Source: Ashinkailepas kermadecensis (taxonomy: Eukaryota > Arthropoda > Thecostraca > Neolepadidae). From it: a stretch of 64,000 nucleotides of DNA. The stretch spans positions 1-64,000 of the forward strand of contig JAOTOM010002338.1 in the NCBI GenBank assembly GCA_034440615.1, read 5' to 3'. The translations under genes were made by a program, and so were the position numbers. Position 1 is the first letter of the stretch. The number at the start of each line of letters is the position of its first letter. Positions 48,601 through 60,600 of the stretch are shown piece by piece. The notes under the pieces are model-generated. The model saw only the letters and a program-made list of their open reading frames with translations, did not search any database and was not told the origin of the DNA.

Positions 48601-51600
48601 TCTGGTATTATTTTCTGGCTGTGGAGCCCACGGACCACACAATTTCACACTGTTTTGCATCCAATACTTTTCTTAATATTTCCGGAACATGGAGCAATTA
48701 ATTTTGGCTTGCGAGGTGGGGATAATGCAAATTATCAGCAGTCGGAGATAGTGAATTTGCAGTTGCAATTGAGATATTAAAGAGATGGGATTCAGCATGC
48801 AGTCGTTGGTTGGTTATTGGTTTTACGACACGTCGACCGTTGAGTCATATAGCGTCGCGAATCTCTCACGCCGATTGGTCGCGGGCGAAGAGTAGCGACA
48901 GGTGAGATTCGAACCCTCAATCTTTCGATTGCGAGACGAGCATCTTACCCCTAGACCACTCGTCCCCGAGCATGCAGTCGTCTTCCTCAGGTAACTTGGA
49001 ACACATTAGCCATGCACTACGGTGTAAAATCATGGGAAATAACAGAAAGAAAACTAGACGTTGCTGCTTTCATGAAAGAGCAATATTTGGGATGAACGCA
49101 TTCTCACGAAGAAACATCTAACCACTGCACAGGCACTGGTAGTAAGTAATATTAAGAAATAATAATGTTCGGAAGAAGTCCAGGAGTAGCCTGCTATTTT
49201 ACCACCCAGTCCACGCACACCTGACCGCGACGGCGCCAAGTGTATCAGTCGGCTGCAGTGTTAGTACGACCGCGGTCAGTGACACGAGCCTAGGGCCGGG
49301 TTAAGTATTTTCGGTGCAGATTTAGCCCAGAACCGCAGTCGCTGAAACTGTCACACGCACGTGCGCACTTCCCGGCGCGCTCGTGCCCCACCGGCGCTGC
49401 TCACCTCCAGCTGCAGCAGGCCACAGTTGCCGAACTGGTAGAGGCAGATCTGGAAGAAGAGCTGTTCGGCCAGTCGGCGGTGGTTGACCAGGTAGAGCCG
49501 GGTCTCGTGCTGCAGCAGACTCAGCTCCGCCGACGCCACTCCGACGAACGTGTGCTCCGACAGTAGGCGGCGCAGCGGCGCGTGGCAGCGCGACTCCACC
49601 TCCTCCCGCAGCTCCAGCACCGACGTCAGCTCCACGTCACGGCTGGGGAGCCGGGCCAGGTCAGGTCAGTCGGGCACGGGTCACCCACTGTCAGGGTCAG
49701 CTACATGTCACCCACTGTCGGGGTCAGTTACAGGCCACCCACTGTCGGGGTCAGTTACAGGCCACCCACTGTCGGGGTCAGTTACAGGCCACCCACTGTC
49801 GGGGTCAGTTACAGGCCACCCACTGTCGGGGTCAGTTACAGGCCACCCACTGTCGGGGTCAGTTACAGGCCACCCACTGTCGGGGTCAGTTACAGGCCAC
49901 CCACTGTTGGGGTCAGTTACAGGCCACCCATGGTCGGGGTCAGTTACAGGCCACCCACTGTCGGGGTCAGTTACAGGCCACCCACTGTCGGGGTCAGTTA
50001 CAGGCCACCCACTGTCGGGGTCAGTTACAGGCCACCCACTGTCGGGGTCAGTTACAGGCCACCCACTGTCGGGGTCAGTTACAGGCCACCCACTGTCGGG
50101 GTCAGTTACAGGCCACCCACTGTCGGGGTCAGTTACAGGCCACCCACTGTCGGGGTCAGTTACAGGCCACCCACTGTACTCGCCTAAACCCAAATAACTA
50201 ACTACAATCATCTGCCATGGACAGATACCGATGACCTACACCCACCTGCCATGGCCCGGTGCCGGTACACCACACCCACCTGCCAAAGCCCGGTGCCGGT
50301 ACACCACATCCACCTGCCGTGGCCCGGTGCCGGTACACCACATCCACCTGCCGTAGACTGATGACGCCGGCACACCACACCCACCTGCCATAGACAGACG
50401 CCGGTACACCACACCCACCTGCCGTGGCCCGGTACCGGTACACCACACCCACCTGCCGTGGCCCGGTGCCGGTACACCACATCCACCTGCCGTGGCCCGG
50501 TGCCGGTACACCACATCCACCTGCCGTAGACTGACGACGCCGGCACACCACACCCACCTGCCGTAGACAGACGCCGGTACACCACACCCACCTGCCGTGG
50601 CCCGGTACCGGTACACCACACCCACCTGCCGTGGCCCGGTGCCGGTACACCACACCCACCTGCCGTAGACTGACGACGCCGACGGGACGTCCTGCGCTAG
50701 CGGCCCGGTGACGTCATCAGCAGCCGGCGCCGCGGCGGGCGCACTCTTCAGGAACCGGTCCAGCTTCTGGTCTCGGTGGCTGGTGCGCACCGTCTGCTGT
50801 GGCCGGCTGACGTCACCGGCCGGTGCGACGTCGGCAGTGGCGGCGGCGGCGCCCGGCAGCAGCGTCTGCGACAGCCGCCGCCAGAGGCGCTGTTACTGGC
50901 GATACTGCGCGGGGCGATTGTGCGAGCGAACACCACATTCACGGGCGTCAGCATCAGGGTGTGATGATGAGTCGGGGCTGTCCGGCGACTTTGGGAAGAT
51001 TTCAATTGCGCACAACGTTTTCATCGGCATCTTAAGCAGCTTCTGATCAATGCCAGACGATCAGCTGACGCCGACTCGCGGCCCCGAGCGTCCGTTGTTC
51101 TCATCCTCTCTTGAAATATTTCGCTTGTTTAACAGCGACGCCTTGTGTCCAAGATGTACCCAAGTGGCATTCGGAAGTGGTGCTACGCAATGTTCGCGTC
51201 TCTACTTGCCTGGGGCCGAGGTACGTCGACCCAAGAGTATTCCTCCAATGCGCAGGCTTCGTGTCGTCCCGAAACTGTTTGTTTGAGGTTTTCATTCAGA
51301 CGCACCTCCACCGCGCGCCGTGACCTTGAACTCAGCCACCCGGCAAACAGCTGGTGTACCACCCAGCCTCGCGACTTTAAGCCCACCGGATTACCTGCCG
51401 CCCTGTCACGTGACCGCTGCCGACTGACCACCAAGGCCGCAGCTGAGCGGCACTGTTGGCGCCATCTACACGCGGGAAAACCTTCTACAGTTTCGCGAGC
51501 GAACCACCAGTCTACTTTGTGAATCCGTCCAAGTCCATCTGAAACAGCTGGGCATCCTGAACGGCTCAAAGCATACGTGGAGTCAGAGGTGGTCGCAAAT

Positions 51601-54600
51601 CTCATCGTCCTATTCGAGTTCGCATATCATCGCACCCAGAGACGTTCTCTGCACCGCAGCAGCCAGACTACTCTGCTGGGCATCTAAGGTATGATCAAAT
51701 TATACCTATCTCCCCTCACTCCCTCCACAGACCCGGCGCTTACCAGCTAAGTGTTTTTGCGCAATTCAGGCGGTGCGGAAACACAGGGGTCATGCAACCA
51801 CCACTCTCACTCTTCAGATGACTAACTTTTAGAAACTCCACATTATAGTCGGTATACAGCAGCCAACGTCAGTTGTCTGGACGTGCTGTCACGTGCCACA
51901 TTTTTGTAGGATACTTTGAGGGTTCGGCTCAAATTGCGACACGTTCCACGGCTGCTGCCCTATCACTCGCACTTCAACTGTTTCCTAGATCATTTTGGAC
52001 TTTGAAGCTGAATGTTTGCCGGCATTCGTAATTTTAAAGGCTTGAAACACCTGTAGTTTTGAGGAATTGACGTTGTCGCATCGAACACAAACATTGGGGG
52101 CTTGGGACGCTGGGGTTCTGAATTCTCTCAAAGGAGCCACTAGTGCTATTTCTGAGGTTTTGAAGCTATCAAGAATTGGGGCAGTCGGTAAAATTCTGGG
52201 TATCGACGATTTCAGGGTTCTGAGACTGTGATGGTTTTGAAATAGACTCCCTAGCGCCACCGCATTGTAGAGAAGCATGCGAGCATTGTTTGCACCCTGC
52301 CAGCTGTAATATGTCCTGCATGTCACAATGCCCGTGTGTACACTTTAGCTCATGAAGCGTATATTGACATCATCCCAATAAAGTACCAGGCACCAATAAG
52401 GCCACCAATGCATGCATCGTCCCACGCATTCATAATCTGGGAATAATTCCCATATTTTCTTCACCCGAAGCTCACCCATGGCAATTCCGGGGCAAGGAAC
52501 GCCGCACTAGAGTGTGCAAGTGTCTCGTTGTCCTCAGCCTGCTGACTACTTAGCTGGCGCCAAGCCTAGACAAAAACAAAACATCTAGCTAGCTGATTCC
52601 GACAGTCGAAATCAGACATCCACAGACATCTGACCCTGACAGTCGAGGTCAGACATCCAGCTGACCTTGCTAGTCGAGGTCAGACATCCAGCTGACCCTG
52701 ACAGCCGAGGTCAGACACCAGCTGACCTTGCCAGTCGAGGTCAGACATCCAGCTGACCCTGACAGCCGAGGTCAGACACCAGCTGACCCCGACAGTCGAG
52801 GTCAAACACGCGGTGTTGCTGCCGCTCGTAAGTGACGAGGCATGGCCCAGAGACCCCCCACCCAGCCTCGACGGACCACCGCTACTGCCCACCTGTCTGT
52901 AGAAGGTACGGTCGGCCGACCCCCCTCCCTCAAGCCTCGACGGACCACCGCTACTGCCCACCTGTCTGTAGAGGGTACGGTCGGTCGGCCGACCCCCCCC
53001 TCCCTCCAGCCTCGACGGACCACCGCTACTGCCCACCTGTCTGTAGAAGGTACGGGCGGCCGACCATCCCCCCCCCAGCCTCGACGGATCACCGCTACTG
53101 TCCACATGTCTGCAGAAGGTATGGGCGGCCGACCATCCACCAGCCTCAACAGATCACCACCACCGCCCACCTGTGTGTAGAAGGTACGGGCGGCCGACCC
53201 TCCAGCCTCGACGGATCACCGCTACTGTCCACCTGTCTGCAGAAGGTATGGGCGGCCGACCATCCACCAGCCTCAACAGATCACCACCACCGCCCACCTG
53301 TGTGTAGAAGGTACGGGCGGACGACCCCCAGCCTCGACGGATCACCGCTACTGCCTACCTGTCTGCTGAAGGTACGGGCGGCCGACCATTCCCCAGCCTG
53401 GACGGACCACCGCTACCGCCTACCTGTGTGTAGAAGGTGCGGGCGGCCTACCCCCCCTCCTAGCCTCGACAGGTGACTGCCACCGCCCACCTGTGTATAG
53501 AAGGTGCGGGCGGCTTACCCCCCCCGCCCCTCCTCAGCCTCGACGGGTCACTGCCACCGCCCACCTGTGTGTAGAAGGTGCGGGCGGCAGAGGTACCCAC
53601 GAGTAGGCCGTCCACGCGCTTCTGTATCAGTTCGATGATGCGGTCCTCGTGCAGGAAGTGTACCTGAGGTCACCGCCAAACATTTGATCAAACCAGCAGT
53701 GGAATTGGGGCTGTACACCAAGCGTCAGAAAGATAGCATTTTACTTCCAAAAATGAACACGGTGAACTAACATCCGGCGTGATATTTACTGAGTCGTGCT
53801 GCTGTGACAGCCAAACAAATTACACGGACGGTGCACAGCTTGTTACTTTAGAACGTTAATGTACGACCTTAAAACGAAATACATGACATGTATGAGGTGC
53901 ATACGTAAGTCGTTTTTTAGATTAGGAATCTCCAAGCCAGGATTATGTAGGATATATCAACTTTCTTGGTGGCATACTGTACCGGTTTCTTTGCCATGTT
54001 TGCGGTAATTTCTTGGTTCTAGTACACGTTTGGACATATCTATATATCACATGTTTGTCTACCAAATAAAACTTCAGTCTGAGTATACCGAAAGGTTTCA
54101 TTTTTTCTTCGAAAGGCAATTTCTTGGTTCTAGTACACGTTTGGACATATCTATATATCACATGTTTGTCTACCAAATAAAACTTCAGTCTGAGTATACC
54201 GAAAGTGCTACCAAATAGAAGTTTCCGTGCAGCCAGTTTTTTCTTCGATCAAATTCGCGACAACGTCGCTCTTGTCTTGTCCATTATGGCTGTTTTAATG
54301 GGTCAATGGGCATCATTTCTCAGGAAAATTTTATCATGGTTGTGATGGAAAAAAATGATAAGAATAGCGAGCTAATTTTCACACACGTATTTCATATACT
54401 TGAGTAGATATTGGAAAAAGTCCTTATCTATATTTGAGTGCTCAACATTTAGCCTATGGTGAGACACTGTCCAAATTATCAGTAGAGTAATTACCGTAGT
54501 TCAAAGTGGGTTCTATTTTTACAGTACGGCTACTTTCCTGGCTGTCAGTGGATTACTGCTCTGGTTCTCAGTGAGCACCTGCCATTACCCTCGGACCCCA

Positions 54601-57600
54601 GTTCTCAGTTGGGCCACTCAGTTAGGTTATCAATGCGGTCACCACTCTAGCTTTCGATGGGCCCCTACTCACTACTCACGTTCTCAGTGATTCCTGCCCG
54701 GGTTGTTAGTACGGTCACCACTCTGTCGATGGGTCACTGCCCTGATCTTCAGTCATTTCTGTCCGAGTTATCAGTACGGTCGCCACCAAGATTCTCGATG
54801 GGTCACTACCCTGATTCTCAGTCATTTCTGTCCGAGTTATCTGAACGGCCACCACTCAAATTATCGATGGGTCACTGCCCTGGTTCTCGGTGAGCCCCGT
54901 CTTTGCCCTCAGGCCGTAACCGGGACCGTTGACACTACTAGCCTGGCTCTTGGTGGGGTGCACGTTGACGTCGACCGTCTCGGGCGCCAGCTGCAGGCTC
55001 AGGTAAACGAACGGTTGCGCGTGCCGCGGCAGCAGCGCCGTATACACCTGCTCGATGGCCTTGCGCAGCGCTGTCGGGCGGTAGATGCGTGTCAGCCGTA
55101 CCCACACCACCGCCGCCAACTGTGGCCACACCACCCACAGCCGCGCCCATAACATCACCGCCATCAGCCGGCCGACCAGCTCAAGGCGTCCACAACGATA
55201 GCAGACGGAAACCGCTGCACTGCACAAAAAAGGCGCATACAGGATTTATGGCAAGCCATGAAGGGTCATGCCTTGTGGTATCAGTGTTAAAATAATGAAT
55301 TATCGTGTGGTGTGAGATGTCGAAACGAGTACAGCAGGATGTCGAAATCGCCATGGGAATGATATTACAAAACTTGTTAAGTTCTGCAAAGTTTTGAGAT
55401 GCATACATATCACTGTACCTGCATTGCATGATTTGAGGGGTACCTAATTGGGTGAAACTGATATCAACATTAACTATACAAACACACATGCTATAAACTG
55501 ATATTGCATAACAGTACATCATATGTACCACTTCACCTGGAATTGTGATACAGGATATTCGCTATCACTATCCTGGATCGGTTATCGTGAGCATAAGCAT
55601 TATACTTGTAAACAGGATACAGTACAGATACAGGAAACAAGGAATGAAGAATTCGCAAACATGCACGAAGAAGCCTGATGTTGATACACCTTTTAGAAAA
55701 AATGTAGATTCAGTGTTTGCTAAGTAGTATATTCCACTAAATTTCGCAAATATTTTATCACTGTGTGGTAACAAGGCTTGTTGGCTAGCTATTTAGCTCA
55801 AGGCGCTTCAACTGCTGATTTATTATATGGTGCCCTAATATGACAAGACAAATATTAGGTCATTAAGTGAGAACCTCACCATTTGTGAAAACCTGGCCGA
55901 TAAAAAAATAACTACGACTGACATATTCACGAGAATACTAATAGCTTATTCCAGCAAATTATTAATTATACCGACCTTTCTACTCCATCTACACGGACAA
56001 CAAAGAATGCAGAAAATCCGAAAGTTGTCATGTCTTCATCAGCCTGTCATGAGCGCCCCATTCATATCCAGGGCATCCAAATCAAGACGGACTATTACAA
56101 ATGCACATGATTTGAACACGGTTGCTGTGACTAAAGTAGACGGAGCAAAGAGAAGAGAAGAGAAGAAAGACGTGACGACGAGCTGTCAAGCCCGCGTAGC
56201 ACATACTTCAGACAATCTTACGAGCCCGGAGACGACGATATTTCCCAGTCTTTCATTTGGGGTCGATCTCCTGTGGAGACGTGCTTTACTGACGATGCAA
56301 AGCAGACCCATACACGCAACGGCATGGTCATGACAAAACAGACCCATACACGCAACGGCATGGTCATGACAAAACAAACCCATACAAGCAACGTCATGGC
56401 CATGACAAAGCAGACCCATACATGCAACGTCATGGCCATGACAAAGCAGACCCATTCACGCAACGTCATGGCCATGACAAGATACAGATTAAATATGCAT
56501 CCACTAAGCATAGCTATAAAATCCAACACCGGATGGACTAAGCAATAATTATGCGTGGATAAGCGTGGATAAACGAGCATCACACCCACCGGTGGACTCC
56601 ACCAGACGGTGGTTGATGAAGAGCAGCATGGTGAGCTTCTTGGCTTGGTGGTTGACGTTGGACACGTAGCCGTCCACGTTCAACTTCAAGGCTGAATCCT
56701 CGAACGTCAGCTCCAGCAGCTCCCTGACAAGAGTGAGACCACAGCGCCAAATGTCAGCTCTGCGGCGGCGGCAAAGAGGGTGCCATCACAAACCAGCCGG
56801 ATGTACGGCAACTCGACGCAATCAGCAGCGCAACTGGCAGGGTCCGACCGTTACAGGACCCATTCACCCGATCGGAACGCTTTGTCCCCCCCCCATTCAA
56901 TTCTAAATAATTACGTCAAAAGTTGGTAATAACAGCGACTAAATTGCAATTCAGTTTAGATACATATAGTTCAAATAAGGTGAAGCATGAAGTTAATATT
57001 TGTTTCCAAATAAATAAAATATTTACAATCAGTAGTAGGCAACAATACTACAGTATGCTATGCAGTGTCTGATGGCGTTAAATCAGCAAGAAAAGCCCGC
57101 TCATTACGAGCAACATCGAAGTGTGGACCACAACCATACACATCGGCCTGGGGTGAGCGTGACAACCATTCAGCTGCCACGGGTGCGGCGAGGCGGGCTG
57201 CAGGCGTCCGCCGATCACCCACTTGGCCACACCGCCTCCGAACACGGTGCGGATGTTGTCCAGCACGGCTGATGACCGTGTGGTGACCACCGACCAGTGT
57301 GTCCCAGTGTGGTGACTGACTGATGACCGTGTAGTGATCACCCACTTGGCCACACCGCCTCCGAACACGGTGCGGATGTTGTCCAGCACGGCTGATGACC
57401 GTGTGGTGACCACCGACCAGTGTGTCCCAGTGTGGTGACTGACTGATGACCGTGTAGTGATCACCCACTTGGCCACACCGCCTCCGAACACGGTGCGGAT
57501 GTTGTCCAGCACGGCTGATGACCGTGTGGTGACCACCGACCAGTGTGTCCCAGTGTGGTGACTGACTGATGACCGTGTAGTGATCACCCACTTGGCCACA

Positions 57601-60600
57601 CCGCCTCCGAACACAGTGCGGATGTTGTCCAGCACGGTCGAGTTGGGCGCCGTGCGCAGGTGCACGCTGGTCTCGCCCTGCTTCTTCAGCGTGAACCCCA
57701 CGCCGCTGTTGTGGATGGCATATCGGTTCATCTGGGCAGAGGACAGCCACATCAGCGTCCGGCGCGCTGCCAGTGACGGTTTCACACATTGACGCCGTGG
57801 CTGCCGCTCTCATTTTTCCAGGATCAGGGATGGATTTGCATTTGGGATGCTGTATGTGTAGAGAGAAAATTGTGGGTTCTATTTAAAAACGATATTTTTC
57901 TCTCTTTGTGACGTCAGACATTTCCCTTTGCACCCTTTTTTCTTTAGTGAGTTTCGACATTTTATCAATAAGCAGTAAGCTTGCAGCAATTGCCAAACAG
58001 CACCATCAAATCTTTCAACAAAAAAGGATGACAGTTTTCCAAAGAGGATGAGGTTTTGGATGACAGTCCAGGAGCAGCCACTCACCACTTCGGCAATTCT
58101 GTTGAACTCCTCCGCGGGGCTGCGTAGCGCCTGTCTCCGAGCCGCCATGTTGAAGAAGAGATCCTCGACGAGGATCAGCGTGCCGGTGTTTGCGGCGCAG
58201 GGGCGTGGTTCCTCGCACAGCCCGCCGTCCGTGTAGCGCGCTCTGCCGACACAGCCCCCACTGCTGTCCATTTGCAGCGCCAGCATATGCATTTCACATG
58301 GCACTGTTCGCCTTGTCTTGGACATAATCTGAGCATTGGAGTGCTGAGATTGCATACACCCGGCAGAATGAGGTGAACATAGAAGTATCGATAGGTCATC
58401 GCGGCGAACCTTGGTGGCGCCGGCACAAATTCACGTAGACGAGGGATCAGTGGATCAGCCAGTGTCATGGCGCTACTTCCCGCGGCTGGAAGGAAGGGTG
58501 AGCTGGACGACATATTGGACAGCACGAGCAACCTAGAAACTTATTATATTGTATCGATTAAATGTGGATACACGATGGGTAAATATGGAAACAGTCAACC
58601 TTGAAAGACGTCACATCTATGTCGGCATACAGGAACGACACTAGCTGGAGTTGGAGAACAAAATACTAACCTTTGTCAGCTGACATGGCGTCTGCGGCAA
58701 GAGCGCCCGGACGATCACAAGGGTATTCGCGAAAAATATAGTTACAATTTTTGCGACTTTATCTCCATAAAGGTGTTTTGCGCAGTTCATTTATTAAAGT
58801 TCATTAGCCTTCAGATGTCAATTTCAGTATCACTTATGCAGATGTATTGCAAATATTGTTTATTTGCGATTTATCTTGTCTAATTCCAGCCTGGTACTCA
58901 TCCGCCGCCGTTTGGCGCACCGGTCGCCCGCCACCGACAATCCTACCGGACGTGTCGGCCGCCCGCCACCGACAATCCTACTGGACGCGAAATCAGACTC
59001 TGAAATTTAATGGGCCGCCAAAACCAGTTACCTGCAAATTTTCACGTTTGAATCGCTACGCGGTGTGCCAAAGCATGGGATCCGCCACCATTGGAGTTGA
59101 TGCGAACAGATGCCCTCAATATTTGTGAAGCCTAAATTAAGCCCATATACGTTGAATGAAAAGAATGCACCCGCAGCCGCGAGTATCCCTTACGCCATAT
59201 AGCTACATGTTAATCATTAGGGCACCCGCACTGCTTACGGCAAAACTTCACCCATGCCATGTACCATACCTCACCAAACTGCATCACCAACACATACGAG
59301 CCAAACATATATATGGGTGCCCAACCACCGACTTACAGATGGGGAAGCCAAGCTTACAACAACAAAAACATGCACAAATGTTGTTCCTGGGTAGTCACAT
59401 TTTAGCCAAAAATGACAGGGGTGAAACGTTTCCGATTTCCTACCACTATACGCATTAATGTAGCTTTCAAGTCTATCCTCCAACTAAGAGGTTGGATGGA
59501 TGCAAAGCATGTCCTTTGGTATATAATTATATAGCTTGAAGAAAAAACATACATACGATTATCTTTTAAGTCTTAGTCGCTTCACCTTTCAAATGATTGG
59601 GCAAAAATCAAAAGAACTGGATCCTGTGTTGATTGATTCATAGTTAATCTGTCTCTGTTATTTGGGGTCGGACACGCTGCACCATGCTTTACCTTGAGCT
59701 ACATTTGACATCTCACATGAGCATATGCATGTGCATGCAAAAGAGTGCTTCATTATTGTTACTGTCTGGCATGAATATTAAGTACCGAATTTCTATATAA
59801 ACAGCATTCAGTTCATCTGTACGAATGTAGTATTTTCTAAAATAATTGCAGTCTTGTAAACACGATGAAATGCCTGAAAAATTCCCTCCACTTGTTTCCA
59901 TTCCCTTGACCTGTATGCCTGTTTTAAAAAAAAATATTCCGCTTGACGACGTTACGGATCCTCTAGACAACAAATATTGCGCTTGACGCGTATCGATCTA
60001 TTCAATTATTTGCATACAAAACATGAACGCAAAACATAATTTTTACTGACGTGTGTTTAGGTTAACAGTCCGATTAAATAGCTCCAAGTAAGAAAAATTA
60101 GCACAGCCACAACAGCACCGATATCACCACGCACTCACTTGTAAGCACACTTTGAGTCCGCCGTGCGGGTGGTAATGGTGAGGTGCGCCACGTGCGTGAT
60201 GCTGGCCAGCGCCTCGCCTCGGAAGCCGTAGGTGCCGATCTGCAGCAGGTCCTCGAACTGCACCAGCTTGCTGGTGGTGAAGCGCTCGCAGACCATGCCC
60301 AGGTCCTGGCGGCGGATACCTGTCGACCGCGGCCAGACTTTCATCACATCAGCCCAGATCAGACCAAACCGGCTCAGAGCAGATCGACTGACATCAGACC
60401 GGACCGGCTCAGACCACATCAGACCAGCTCAGTGCAAACTAGACTGACCCATATGGGACCAGAAGGAACCAGATTGACTCAATGCAGACTACACCGACGC
60501 AGGCAGTACTAGATCAGCCAAGTTCTGATTAGATATGGACAGTACTGGATGCAGCCCAGTTCTGGTTAGACCAAACTGGGGGTAAGCAGACAAATTTCAA

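Noticed and set aside
49550..50211. 27-nt direct repeats that resemble a CRISPR array or a repetitive protein
   Set aside because: Units follow one another without spacers and the host is a eukaryote. Three frames on both strands are open because 27 is a multiple of three. It lies in an MLH1 intron.
57800..58085. Extension of MLH1 exon 4 past its donor
   Set aside because: The frame continues for some codons, but the conserved protein resumes at exon 5 in phase when the GTGAGT donor is used.
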